From the NCBI GenBank assembly GCA_900544545.1, contig UQVY01000002.1, positions 124,001 to 188,000 of the forward strand: a DNA stretch of 64,000 nucleotides. Reading direction: 5' to 3'. A program made the translations under genes and the position numbers. The notes below the pieces were generated by a model. The model was not told the origin of the DNA and did not search any database. It was given only the letters and a program-made list of their open reading frames with translations. Numbering within the stretch: position 1 is the first letter of the stretch; each line of letters opens with the position of its first letter. Origin of the DNA: an uncultured Eubacteriales bacterium. GTDB lineage: Bacteria > Bacillota > Clostridia > Christensenellales > CAG-314. Below are positions 35,255-43,807 of this stretch, one piece after another.

Positions 35255-37018
35255 GTGGAAAATAAGGACTTTTCGGCGTTCGTCGCGGAGCTAAAACAGA
35301 AATCGGACATAGTCGACGTCATCGGCTCCTACGTTCCGGTCAGACAGAAAGGCAGAAGCTACTGGGCGGCATGCCCTTTTCATCACGAAAAAACGCCGTC
35401 TTTTTCCATTTCGAGAAACGGTCAGTTCTATAAATGCTTCGGCTGCGGAGTCAGCGGCGACGTTATCAAATTCGTGGAGGAATACGAATCCGTAACCTTT
35501 CCGGAAGCCATAGAAATTCTCGCGAAAAGAGTCGGAATGAAGGTCCCCTCCTTCAGACAATCCGACGAAACCGACCTCTCCGCAAAGAAAAACCGTCGGG
35601 ATAAACTCGTCGCTCTTCTTAAAGACGCGGCAAGATTCTATAACGGCGTGCTGAATTCGGATTACGGAGAAAAAGCGAGGAATTACCTTTCTTCGAGAGG
35701 AGTCGGAAAGGAGCTTATAACGAAATACGCTCTCGGATATTCGCCAGACTACGATTCGCTTCCGTCTTATCTGCTCAAAAAAGGCTACTCCGCCGAGGAA
35801 ATCAAAGCCGCGGGCGTATGCGGAATAAACGGGAGCGGAAAGCTTTACGACTTTCTCGCGGAAAGAATGATAGTCCCCATCATCAGTCCGTCGAGAGAGG
35901 TTCTGGCTTTCGGCGGAAGAATAATCGGCGCGGATTCGGGATTCGCGAAGTATAAAAACACTCAGGAAACCGAGATTTTCGTGAAGAGCAGGACTCTTTA
36001 TAACCTCAACGGAATCAAGATTCTCAAGCAGCAGGGAAAACTTTCGTCGGCGGTTATGACCGAAGGATATATGGACGTAATCGGTCTCGGCTCCTACGGA
36101 ATCGAGGACGTCTGCGCGAGTATGGGAACGAGCCTTACTCTCGAGCAGGCAAGACTTCTTAAGAGATACGTTCGGGAGGTTTATATCTGCTACGACGGCG
36201 ACTCCGCCGGAAGAAACGCGACCGTCCGCGGAATGGATATTCTTGCGGGAGAAGGTCTTACGGTCAGGGTTATGAGTATGCCCGACGGACTCGACCCCGA
36301 CGAATTCGTCAGGAAATTCGGGAAGGAAGCCTTTCTGTCCCTCAAGAACGAAGCCCTTCCGCTCACCGCGTACAAGCTCGACCTTCTCCGCAGAAAATAC
36401 GATATGAACGCGCCCTCCCTTGCAAGGAGAGAAGAAAACAGAATGAGCTTCTCACGCGAAGCCGGAAAGATAATCGCAGCCATTCCCGACAAAATCGAAA
36501 GAGAATTCTACGCAAACGCGATTTCTTCCGAAACGGGGCTTTCCAAAGAGGTGATTTCGAGCGCGGCAACGGGGACGGAGAATGTTGCAACACCGAAAAA
36601 ACCGCCGCTGAAGCTCAACGCGCAGCAGAAAGCTCTGGCTTTTATAGCGGCTTGCGCGATTGCGGAAAGGAATTTCGCCGACAGGTCGTTTTTGCCGACT
36701 GGTTACGGCGAGACCGAGGACAAGGTTTTTTCGTATATAAAGGAGAAGTTCGACGCGGGCGAGAAGCCTCTGCTTTCCGAGCTTTTCGGAGTTGCGGGAG
36801 GAGCGGACGACTTCGTTTCGGCGGTAACCGAAGCAGATACCTTAAAGCCCGAGGCTTCGGGATATTACGCGGACTGCGTGGCTGCGCTCAAAAGGGACGA
36901 CTACGACAGAAAAATAAGCGGCCTTCGGCAGAGCCTCAGGACTCTTCCGCCCGAAAAACAGCTCGACGTCCTCAGGGAGATAGACGCCCTCGTGAAAGAG
37001 AGAAATTCCGTCGGATAA
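35255..37018 (+). CDS. dnaG: DNA primase
   Basis: A 587-residue replicative primase. The zinc finger CPFHHEKTPSFS...CFGCG lies near residues 40-68. The TOPRIM motifs MTEGYMDVIGL and VYICYDGDSAGRNAT follow. The C-terminal DnaB-binding domain starts after about residue 450. The GTG start at 35255 is set by AAGGAGG eight bases upstream. In-frame ATG codons upstream, from 35135, lie inside mosaic repeat copy F and are rejected. The linker before the C-terminal domain contains the peptide ATGTENVAT, encoded by a 29-bp dispersed element. sigA follows, the classic dnaG-sigA pair. Confidence 0.96.
   Translation: MENKDFSAFVAELKQKSDIVDVIGSYVPVRQKGRSYWAACPFHHEKTPSFSISRNGQFYKCFGCGVSGDVIKFVEEYESVTFPEAIEILAKRVGMKVPSFRQSDETDLSAKKNRRDKLVALLKDAARFYNGVLNSDYGEKARNYLSSRGVGKELITKYALGYSPDYDSLPSYLLKKGYSAEEIKAAGVCGINGSGKLYDFLAERMIVPIISPSREVLAFGGRIIGADSGFAKYKNTQETEIFVKSRTLYNLNGIKILKQQGKLSSAVMTEGYMDVIGLGSYGIEDVCASMGTSLTLEQARLLKRYVREVYICYDGDSAGRNATVRGMDILAGEGLTVRVMSMPDGLDPDEFVRKFGKEAFLSLKNEALPLTAYKLDLLRRKYDMNAPSLARREENRMSFSREAGKIIAAIPDKIEREFYANAISSETGLSKEVISSAATGTENVATPKKPPLKLNAQQKALAFIAACAIAERNFADRSFLPTGYGETEDKVFSYIKEKFDAGEKPLLSELFGVAGGADDFVSAVTEADTLKPEASGYYADCVAALKRDDYDRKISGLRQSLRTLPPEKQLDVLREIDALVKERNSVG
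36563..36591 (-). repeat. 29-bp inverted-repeat element inside dnaG, copy 3
   Basis: On the minus strand it starts GTTGCAACATTC, has the CCGTCCCC core and ends GTTGCCGC. It is nearly identical to the tcdA copy and lies in a protein linker. Confidence 0.7.
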
Positions 37019-37132
37019 AACGAAAGTCAGCCGGAATAAAGGACGGAAAATCGTTAAAATTAAGGGATTACGAAGAAAAAGAAATACAATTATCGAGGAA
37101 AGGGACGATGGTCCCGAAAACAGGAAAAGCGT

Positions 37133-38203
37133 ATGATAACAGATTCTATGACAAACGAGCAAATCGTAAAACAGCTTTACGGGGTACTTAAAAACCTCGG
37201 AGAAAACAAAGGTTTCGTTACCGACGAGGAGATTATGAACCTTCTCGAAAAGGAGATGGCGGATGCGTCCACCGAAAGAATGGACAGCGTTTATAAGGAG
37301 CTTTGCGAGATGGACCTTCCCATAACCGTAAGCGTAACGCCCGACGACCTTATGACCAAGGGAATCGAAAACGTTACCGACGACCCCGTGAAGATGTTTC
37401 TTCGCGAGATAGGAGAGATTCCTCTGCTTACCGAAGAGGAAGAGAAAAAGCTCGCGCAGAGGATTCAGGAGGGAGATACGGCGGCTATGAAAAGGCTTGC
37501 CGAAGCAAATCTCAGACTCGTGGTAAGCATAGCCAAGAGATACGCCGGAAGAGGAATGCAGCTTTCCGACCTCATTCAGGAGGGAAATCTCGGACTTATG
37601 AAGGCGGTCGAGAAGTTCGATTATACCAAGGGATTCAAATTCTCTACTTATGCGACCTGGTGGATTCGTCAGTCCATTACGAGAGCGGTCGCCGATCAGG
37701 CAAGAACGATAAGACTCCCCGTTCATATGGTCGAGACGATAAACAAACATATCCGCGCGCAGAGAGCGTTGACTCAGGAGTTGGGAAGAGAACCCACGCC
37801 CGAAGAACTTGCCGAAAAACTCGGTATTTCCATTGAGAAGGTAATAGAGGTCAAGAAAATCGTTCAGGACCCCGTGAGTATAGATTCGCCCGTAGGAACC
37901 GACGACAAGGACAGCCTTCTCGGCGACTTTATTGAGGACCATAACAGTCTCCCTCCTTCCGAATCCGCGGCTCAGCAGCTCCTTAAAGAGCAGCTTCTCG
38001 AGGTTTTGCATAAGCTTCCGCCGAGAGAAGAAAAAGTCCTTCGTATGAGATACGGAATCGACGACGGAAAACCCAAAACTCTCGAGGAAGTCGGAAAAGC
38101 CTTTAACGTTACCAGAGAGCGTATAAGACAGATAGAAGCCAAAGCCCTCAGAAAACTCGGACATTCGCAGAAATGTAAACGCCTGAAAGACTATATAGAT
38201 TAA
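37133..38203 (+). CDS. sigA: Primary RNA polymerase sigma factor (SigA/RpoD)
   Basis: A 356-residue housekeeping sigma-70 factor. Region 1.2 is DPVKMFLREIGEIPLLTEEEE. Regions 2.3-2.4 are DYTKGFKFSTYATWWIRQSI, followed by TRAVADQARTIRLPVHM. Region 4.2 is TLEEVGKAFNVTRERIRQIE. The short form without a large non-conserved insertion is typical of Firmicutes. This matches the many TTGACA-17-TATAAT promoters seen here. It follows dnaG with a 114-bp gap and the ribosome site AGGAAAAG. Confidence 0.98.
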   Translation: MITDSMTNEQIVKQLYGVLKNLGENKGFVTDEEIMNLLEKEMADASTERMDSVYKELCEMDLPITVSVTPDDLMTKGIENVTDDPVKMFLREIGEIPLLTEEEEKKLAQRIQEGDTAAMKRLAEANLRLVVSIAKRYAGRGMQLSDLIQEGNLGLMKAVEKFDYTKGFKFSTYATWWIRQSITRAVADQARTIRLPVHMVETINKHIRAQRALTQELGREPTPEELAEKLGISIEKVIEVKKIVQDPVSIDSPVGTDDKDSLLGDFIEDHNSLPPSESAAQQLLKEQLLEVLHKLPPREEKVLRMRYGIDDGKPKTLEEVGKAFNVTRERIRQIEAKALRKLGHSQKCKRLKDYID

Positions 38204-38204
38204 C

Positions 38205-38340
38205 CCCCGCTTTCTTTCGGAGAAAGCTCGGCAAAGAACTTCATTGGCTTCGCAAATCTATACCGATTCTGACACGGAAAAACCGTTCGCCGAAATTACT
38301 TTTCGGGTAGTCTAAGCAAAGAAATCCGATAGCTTCGCGG
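38205..38340. repeat. Mosaic intergenic repeat, copy G
   Basis: Downstream of sigA: CCCGCTTTCTTTCGGAGAAAG, CAAAGAACTTCATTGGCTTCGC, ATTCTGACACGGAAAAACCG, TTCGCCGAAATTACTT and ATCCGATAGCTTCGCGG modules. Confidence 0.7.
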
Positions 38341-38383
38341 CGACTGAACGAATCACGAAAATCGGAGGCACAGACCGCGGTTT

Positions 38384-38449
38384 GCCTGCGCTCCCCCCTT
38401 AACACCTTATCAACCCTAACTTTCCTCAGCCCGCCCGCCCCGCGCAGGC
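38384..38449 (+). repeat. 66-bp dispersed element, copy 3
   Basis: Starts GCCTGCGCTCCCC and ends CCCGCCCCGCGCAGGC. The 8-bp ends GCCTGCGC and GCGCAGGC are perfect inverted repeats. Confidence 0.75.
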
Positions 38450-38474
38450 AGGATAAAAACCAAAGAAGCGGTTT

Positions 38475-40430
38475 ATGAAAGAAAAGAAGAAGAAAAAGAC
38501 CGACTCGGGAAACGCGTCGGGAATAATAGCCAAACAGCTTATCGCGTTTTCGATAACGGCGGTAATTTTCGTGGTGGCGGCGGTTTTGTTTCTTACTATG
38601 CCGGTGAGCGAGCAGGAAGTGGACGTCGCGGTATACAGAGGAGTAAAACTCAGGAACGACGGGGATTACTGGACCGTAGTAAGCACGACGAAAGCCAGTC
38701 GGAAAACGATAGAGATTCCTTCGGTCTACGAGGGAAAAAGCGTCGAGAAAATCGAAAGACTTACCGGAAACGAAACCGTGGAACAGATTATAATTCCCGA
38801 ATCGATAAGAAGAATAGCCTCGGACTCCTTCGACGCGCTCGATACGCTCAAATCGATTATAGTCGTGAATACGAACAGGAATTATAGGTCGGCGGACGGG
38901 ATTCTTGTGAGCGGCGACGGAACCGAAATAATCAAGGCTCCCGAATCCTACGACTTCGGCGGAAAGCTTTTCGTCGTTCCGGAAAAGGTCGAAACGATAG
39001 GCGCGAAGGCTTTCAAAAATTGCAGAATAACGGCGGTCGCGTTTCCCGATTCGGTAAAGATTCTGGGCGACGGAGCTTTCTCGGGCTGCGGAAAACTCAC
39101 CGAAGTCGCGGGAATGGAAAAATCCTCGCTCATAGCTCTCGGAAGAGGCTGCTTCGAAAACTGCGAAAGCCTTATGAAAGCCTCGATTCCCGCAAGCGTC
39201 ATAAACATCGGAGCCAAATGCTTTTATAACTGCAAGGCTCTCTCGTCGATTATCGTGGACGAAGACAACGGAAGTTACCGTTCCGAGGAAGGAATGCTCG
39301 TTTCGACGGACGGAGAAAGATTTATCGCCTGCGCGGCGGGAGACAGAAGAGAAGTCCTGACTCTGCCCGAGGGAGTAAAATCTCTCGCGGAGGGAGCCTT
39401 TTCGGCAAACGGCTACGTAGTCAGACTCGACCTTCCTTCGACTATGGAAAGCGTAAGATTCAACGCCTTTTACGACTGCGAGGCTCTTACGGGAATAGTT
39501 CTCGGTTCGGAAAATCCGCCCTCCGTTCAGGCGGACGTCGGAGAAGCCGTACCGACGGTCTCCTTTTTCGTTAAGGAGGAATCGGTGAAGCTCTACGAGG
39601 AGAGCGAAAACTGGAAGGGCGTGAGAGTGCTTCCGTCGAGGTTTTCGGGCAATATCGCCTGGATAACCGTCGAGGAACTTCGGGAATACGAGGTCGGACG
39701 GTATCTCGAACTCATCGACTGCGGAGCAAGACTTACGGACGCGGTCGCAGCGGCTTATTTCGGACGGGGCGTCGCGAAAATCCCCGACTCGGTCGAATCG
39801 GAGCTTCTTACGGCGGGCGGCGACGAAGTAAGAATCGTCGGCTCTATGAAATACGCCTTTTCGCCCGTGCGCGTAACGGAGATTGTTTTCGGCGGAGAAT
39901 ATCTGTATATCGGCGGAGATTTCAACGGATACGCGGATATCCGCAGAGTGGTTCTGGGTAAAAACGTGAAAAGAATAGGCGAGAAAGCTTTTTCGGATTG
40001 TACGGGACTGGTTTCGGTGAGTTTCGACGGCGCGGACGGCGATGGCTTCGGGAATCTCGAATTCATAGGCAAAAACGCTTTTTCGGGCTGCACATCTCTC
40101 GAATCGGCGGAACTTCCCGCTCTTGCGGACGATAAGGAAACGATAATTTCTCCCGGCTGCTTCGGAAATTGCCCGAAGCTTTCGCTTGTCGTCCTTCACG
40201 GAAGGATAAATTATACTTCGCGGATAAGAAGAGTAGCCGACTCGGACATATTGACTCTCGTCGTACCCGACGAACTCGAAGACTTTTATTCGGAGGTTCA
40301 GCACTATGCTATGTGGGGAGTCATAAGAGGCTCTACGCTGCTTACGGCGAGCGAATATAAATCCGAGGGACGAAAATCTCCGCCTCAACCCGTGGAAGAA
40401 AACAAGGAAAACCTTACGGAGGAATTATGA
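38475..40430 (+). CDS. Membrane-anchored BspA-like leucine-rich repeat protein
   Basis: A 651-residue protein. A Lys-rich cytoplasmic N-terminus is followed by one membrane helix (about 19-42, QLIAFSITAVIFVVAAVLFL). The long extracellular part contains many BspA-type leucine-rich repeats (KTIEIPSVYEG, VETIGAKAFKNC, LGDGAFSGCGKL, IGEKAFSDCTGL). It lacks the Listeria-Bacteroides repeats of the 28113 protein but shares the LRR type. Function is probably surface adhesion; this is inferred. Its TGA overlaps the tcdA ATG (ATGA), implying translational coupling with an unrelated tRNA enzyme. Confidence 0.85.
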   Translation: MKEKKKKKTDSGNASGIIAKQLIAFSITAVIFVVAAVLFLTMPVSEQEVDVAVYRGVKLRNDGDYWTVVSTTKASRKTIEIPSVYEGKSVEKIERLTGNETVEQIIIPESIRRIASDSFDALDTLKSIIVVNTNRNYRSADGILVSGDGTEIIKAPESYDFGGKLFVVPEKVETIGAKAFKNCRITAVAFPDSVKILGDGAFSGCGKLTEVAGMEKSSLIALGRGCFENCESLMKASIPASVINIGAKCFYNCKALSSIIVDEDNGSYRSEEGMLVSTDGERFIACAAGDRREVLTLPEGVKSLAEGAFSANGYVVRLDLPSTMESVRFNAFYDCEALTGIVLGSENPPSVQADVGEAVPTVSFFVKEESVKLYEESENWKGVRVLPSRFSGNIAWITVEELREYEVGRYLELIDCGARLTDAVAAAYFGRGVAKIPDSVESELLTAGGDEVRIVGSMKYAFSPVRVTEIVFGGEYLYIGGDFNGYADIRRVVLGKNVKRIGEKAFSDCTGLVSVSFDGADGDGFGNLEFIGKNAFSGCTSLESAELPALADDKETIISPGCFGNCPKLSLVVLHGRINYTSRIRRVADSDILTLVVPDELEDFYSEVQHYAMWGVIRGSTLLTASEYKSEGRKSPPQPVEENKENLTEEL

Positions 40431-41245
40431 AGGAAGAATTCTCGAGGACGGGAAAACTCGTCGGCGAAGAGGGAGTCGGAAAACTCTCTCGGGCGAAGGT
40501 AATCGTTTTCGGAGTGGGCGGAGTCGGCGGATATTGCGCGGAAGCTCTCGCAAGAAGCGGAATAGGCTCGATCACTCTCGTGGACAGCGACGTTGTAAGC
40601 CTTTCCAACGTAAACCGACAGATAATAGCTCTGCATTCCACGGTCGGACGATTTAAAACCGAGGTTATGGCGGAAAGAATAAAGGACATAAATCCCGATT
40701 GCTCGGTTTCGGTCGTAAATCGTTTTCTGACTCCCGAAAACGCGGACGAATTCGGCCTCGGAGATTACGACTACGCGGCGGACTGCATAGACACCGTGTC
40801 CTCGAAGATATTTCTTGCCGAATACTGCTTCCGCAAGGGAATAAAACTGATTTCGTCGATGGGCGCGGGAAACAAACTCGACGCGCAGGGCTTCAGGATT
40901 ACGGACTTATATAAGACTCAGGGCTGTCCGTTGGCTAAGGTTATGCGCAGAGAGCTTAAAAAGCGCGGCGTAACCAAGCTGAAAGTCGTGGCGAGCGATT
41001 GTCTGCCCGTAACGCCCGTCGATTGCGGGTGTGAAAAAGCCGAAAAACCTTCGGAAAACGGACTTGCAACAGGGACGGAGAATATTGCAACGGACAAAAA
41101 AGGCTTTAACGGCGGTGAAAACGAAAAGTGTTCGCCGATTTCTCCGGTCAAGCGAATAACACCGGGGAGCGTTTCGTTCGTTCCGTCGGTAGCGGGACTT
41201 CTCGTCGCTCAGGCGATAATTACGGACGTTCTTGCGGAAAATTAA
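40427..41245 (+). CDS. tcdA: tRNA threonylcarbamoyladenosine dehydratase TcdA
   Basis: A 272-residue ThiF/E1-like enzyme that cyclises t6A37 of tRNA to ct6A. The adenylate-binding motif VIVFGVGGVGGYCAEALARSG lies near residues 24-44, NVNRQIIAL follows at about 62, and the TcdA-type ISSMGAGNKLDAQGFRITDL near 145. The C-terminal PGSVSFVPSVAGLLVAQ is conserved. Between about 205 and 240 is a low-complexity insertion containing LATGTENIATD, encoded by a 29-bp dispersed element. The ATG overlaps the LRR stop, with GGAGGAATT as ribosome site. It works downstream of the TsaB pathway. Confidence 0.9.
   Translation: MKEEFSRTGKLVGEEGVGKLSRAKVIVFGVGGVGGYCAEALARSGIGSITLVDSDVVSLSNVNRQIIALHSTVGRFKTEVMAERIKDINPDCSVSVVNRFLTPENADEFGLGDYDYAADCIDTVSSKIFLAEYCFRKGIKLISSMGAGNKLDAQGFRITDLYKTQGCPLAKVMRRELKKRGVTKLKVVASDCLPVTPVDCGCEKAEKPSENGLATGTENIATDKKGFNGGENEKCSPISPVKRITPGSVSFVPSVAGLLVAQAIITDVLAEN
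41063..41091 (-). repeat. 29-bp inverted-repeat element inside tcdA, copy 4
   Basis: On the minus strand it starts GTTGCAATATTC, has the CCGTCCCT core and ends GTTGCAAG. It encodes TGTENIAT in the plus-strand gene. Confidence 0.75.
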
Positions 41246-41258
41246 AGGTTTTCGTTTT

Positions 41259-41370
41259 CTTCGGGAAACGGGAATCTCCGAGGAGAGCGGATTTCTTCGG
41301 GGGACGGAGATTTCTGATGAAAACCGTCTTTTGTCGGAAACGGAGATTTTTTCGGGGGAAGGCTCGTTTT
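41259..41370. repeat. 36-bp tandem repeat, about 3 units
   Basis: CTTCGGGAAACGGGAATCTC, CTTCGGGGGACGGAGATTTC and TGTCGGAAACGGAGATTTTT start near 41259, 41295 and 41331, a 36-bp period, just after tcdA. Confidence 0.65.
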
Positions 41371-41401
41371 TTAAAGAAAAAGAGAAGAAAAGCCCGTTTT
41401 C

Positions 41402-41462
41402 TGTGGAAAAAGTCGGAGTTATCCACATAGGTGTGGATAAGTCGGTGTGGAAATGTGGATAA
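41402..41462. other. Second DnaA-box cluster
   Basis: TGTGGAAAA (41402), TTATCCACA (41419), TGTGGATAA (41432), TGTGGAAAT (41446) and TGTGGATAA (41454) lie within 61 bp. Three are perfect boxes, and one of these is on the opposite strand. Confidence 0.75.
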
Positions 41463-41547
41463 GCCCTTCCGAAAAGAAGGAAAAAGTTATTGAAAAAGTC
41501 TTTACGAAAGGAAAAACGGAACCGATAGGTTGGCGGGGAAAGGATTT

Positions 41548-42417
41548 ATGATGAACGACGGCATAGGAGACGTGATTTCGATAGCCGGTCTTTCCAAAAA
41601 CGCTGGGAAGACTACTCTTCTCAACAGGCTCATACGGGATTATAAGGGGACGCTCGCGCTGACGAGCATAGGTTACGACGGCGAAAGCGTGGACGCGGTT
41701 ACGGATACGCCCAAGCCCAACGTTTTCGTGAGGCGCGGGACGATAATCTATACCGCCGAAAGCGTCGTCCGCGAAAGCGATATAACCCGCGAAATCGTCG
41801 GAGTTACGGATATACGGACGGCTCTCGGGCGAGTAGTTGCGGTAAGGGCTTTGTCCGACGGAATCGTAACTCTTGCCGGACCTGCCGCGGGAGAGGACCT
41901 TATAGAGCTTACCGAAGATTTCAGGCGGCTCGGAGCGGAAAGAATGCTTATCGACGGAGCTTTGAGCCGAAGGGTATTCGCGACTATCGGAAAGAGCAAG
42001 GAATTTATGTACTGCATAGGAGCGTCTTATTCGCCCGATATGGAAAAGACCGTCCGCGACGGAGCTTTCTGCGTAAAGCTGATGACTACGGGCGTTCGTC
42101 CGGAGAATTCTCCGCGGGAAGTTTTTGCCGTTGAGGGAATACTGACAGACGCGATGGTCGAGGAAATCGTCCGCGAGAGGAAACGAGTGGATTTCGTTGC
42201 GGAGGACGCGGGAAAGCTTCTTATCTCCGAAAAATCCTACGATGCGATTATCCGGACGGGCTGCGGACTTTTCGTGCGTTATCCCGCGAAATGCGACCTC
42301 GTAGCGATCAATCCCTACTCCGCTTACGGACATTCTTACGACCGACCGACATTTTTCCGTAAGGTCCGCTCCGCTATCCCGCAAAACATCCCCGTCATAG
42401 ATTGCTTCCAAGCCTAA
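41548..42417 (+). CDS. P-loop protein of unknown role, possibly KamB-like
   Basis: A 289-residue protein with an N-terminal Walker A in ISIAGLSKNAGKTTLLNRL. A mixed-fold middle region follows. The C-terminal end contains CDLVAINPYSAYGHSYD. This combination resembles the reactivase-type P-loop proteins found near lysine 5,6-aminomutase (KamB-like), from memory and with low certainty. No aminomutase genes are present here. The start at 41548 follows GGGGAAAGGA; a TTG at 41530 is also in frame. It lies just after a DnaA-box cluster. Confidence 0.55.
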   Translation: MMNDGIGDVISIAGLSKNAGKTTLLNRLIRDYKGTLALTSIGYDGESVDAVTDTPKPNVFVRRGTIIYTAESVVRESDITREIVGVTDIRTALGRVVAVRALSDGIVTLAGPAAGEDLIELTEDFRRLGAERMLIDGALSRRVFATIGKSKEFMYCIGASYSPDMEKTVRDGAFCVKLMTTGVRPENSPREVFAVEGILTDAMVEEIVRERKRVDFVAEDAGKLLISEKSYDAIIRTGCGLFVRYPAKCDLVAINPYSAYGHSYDRPTFFRKVRSAIPQNIPVIDCFQA

Positions 42418-42702
42418 CCCGCTTTCTTGTAAGAAAGCTTGGCAAAGACCGGCGTGACGCTTCCGCTTTCTTTCGAGAAAGTGGAGTAAAGAACTCCGAT
42501 AGCTCCGCGGAATCCGGGATTTTTCTTCACGGAGAAAATCGTTCGCCGAAATTACTTTTCGGATAGTTCAGGCAAAGAACTTCACTTGCTCCGCCCGACC
42601 ATAGAAATTCGCTCTTTATAAAAAACAGAGTCGTCTATACTTCATCGGACGGACGCCCCCAATGGGTCCGGCGTCACGCCGGTTCTCGAAAGAAAGTGGA
42701 AT
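42418..42702. repeat. Mosaic intergenic repeat, copy H
   Basis: Contains GCTTTCTTGTAAGAAAGC, CCGGCGTGACGCTTCC, GAACTCCGATAGCTCCGCGG, GTTCGCCGAAATTACTT, CTTCACTTGCTCCGCCCGACC, GCTCTTTATAAAAAACAGAG and the CGCCCCCAATGGGTCCGGCG modules. The last 29 bp overlap the 3-prime end of the minus-strand gene at 42674. Confidence 0.75.
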
Positions 42703-43465
42703 GACTATTGAATCTGGAATTAAAACGGGAATAGAGCGCGAGGCCGAGCGAAACCGAAGCCGCAACGAAGTACCACACGGGGAAGAACGCGATAAATCCC
42801 GTTGCGAGAAGCAGCAGCCCCGTTCCGAAATAGGCTCCCGAGCGTTCCCGCGAAAGAGCGCGGGCGAGTTTTTTTGGGAGTTTGGGCTTTTCGGAAAAGG
42901 AAAAGGTCGGTTCGGGCGTAATTCCGGCGTTGTCGAGAAGGGTTTTGAGTTCGGGGAGGCATATCATCCGGAAAGAAAATCCGTCCGGCAAGGGAAAACC
43001 GAGACTTTCGGCGGCGGTTTTTGCGGTAAAAACGACGATTTCGCGCGAGCCGAAGGTTTTTGCGACGGAAAAAGCGGGGATTATCTCGTCGGGCGAGGAC
43101 GGAAAACGCGAAAAACATACGACCGCGACGATTTTTTCCGTTCCGTTATCGGCGAGAAAGACGTTTTTCAGAAAGGTTACTTCGTAGCCTCGGCGGACGT
43201 ACAAATCCGCGACGATATTCACGGCTTTCGGATTCGAAATAAGTTGAAAACCGAGCGACGACAAGGCTTTCGACTCCTTTGCGGAAAGGCTTCGGCAACG
43301 CTTTTTCTTACGGCTGATTCCGTCGTAAATAATTCCCGCGGCGGCTGCGGCTGCTATCGCGACGAACAGACAGACGAGATTGTTGCGGAGGTAATAGCGC
43401 GCCCAGGTAAAACCGAGAGCGAAAGCCGATACGTAGACGAAGATATAATCGGTGACTGCGGACAT
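42674..43465 (-). CDS. Membrane protein of unknown function
   Basis: A 263-residue protein that I do not recognise. Two N-terminal hydrophobic segments (about 6-22 and 29-46) and two near the C-terminus (about 210-245) flank a soluble domain. The soluble part (VADLYVRRGYEVTFLKNVFL...IVAVVCFSRFPSSPDEII...EIVVFTAKTAAESLGF) has a strand-helix pattern that recalls restriction-endonuclease-like or Rossmann folds, without clear catalytic residues. It is the reverse of its neighbours. The last residues, SHSTFFREPA, are encoded inside mosaic repeat copy H. Confidence 0.65.
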   Translation of the reverse strand: MSAVTDYIFVYVSAFALGFTWARYYLRNNLVCLFVAIAAAAAAGIIYDGISRKKKRCRSLSAKESKALSSLGFQLISNPKAVNIVADLYVRRGYEVTFLKNVFLADNGTEKIVAVVCFSRFPSSPDEIIPAFSVAKTFGSREIVVFTAKTAAESLGFPLPDGFSFRMICLPELKTLLDNAGITPEPTFSFSEKPKLPKKLARALSRERSGAYFGTGLLLLATGFIAFFPVWYFVAASVSLGLALYSRFNSRFNSHSTFFREPA

Positions 43466-43528
43466 AATTCTGCCTTTTACGTGAGATTGTACTTTCAGTT
43501 ATTGCCCGAAAAACAAGAAACTAAACCC

Positions 43529-43762
43529 CAAGCTTTCTTTCGGAGAAAGCTTGGCAAAGACCGGCTTGACGCTTCCGCTTTCTTTCGAGAAAGCCAGCGT
43601 GACGCCGGACCCATTGGGGGCGTTCGCCCGATAAAGTTAAGTAATTTCGGCGAACGACTTTTTTCACGAAAAAGAATCTCGGATTCCGCGAAGCTATTGA
43701 AGTTCTTTGCTCCACTTTCTCGAAAGAAAGTGGAAGAGCCAAGCGTCGGGCTTGCAAGAAAG
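43529..43762. repeat. Mosaic intergenic repeat, copy I
   Basis: AAGCTTTCTTTCGGAGAAAGCTT, CCGGCTTGACGCTTCC, CCAGCGTGACGCCGG, ACCCATTGGGGGCGTTCGCC, TAAGTAATTTCGGCG and GAAGTTCTTTGCTCCACTTT modules upstream of ychF. Confidence 0.75.
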
Positions 43763-43778
43763 TAGGTCTTGTATATTG

Positions 43779-43807
43779 TTGCAATAAACGGAAAAATCGT
43801 GTAAAAT
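43779..43807 (+). promoter_or_regulatory. sigma-A promoter of ychF
   Basis: TTGCAA (43779-43784) and TAAAAT (43802-43807) are separated by 17 bp. Confidence 0.7.

Noticed and set aside
38241..40388. 715-codon antisense open frame opposite the LRR protein gene
   Set aside because: It is rich in Arg, Ser, Phe and Tyr, shows no recognisable domain, and lies wholly opposite a gene with clear LRR structure and ribosome site.
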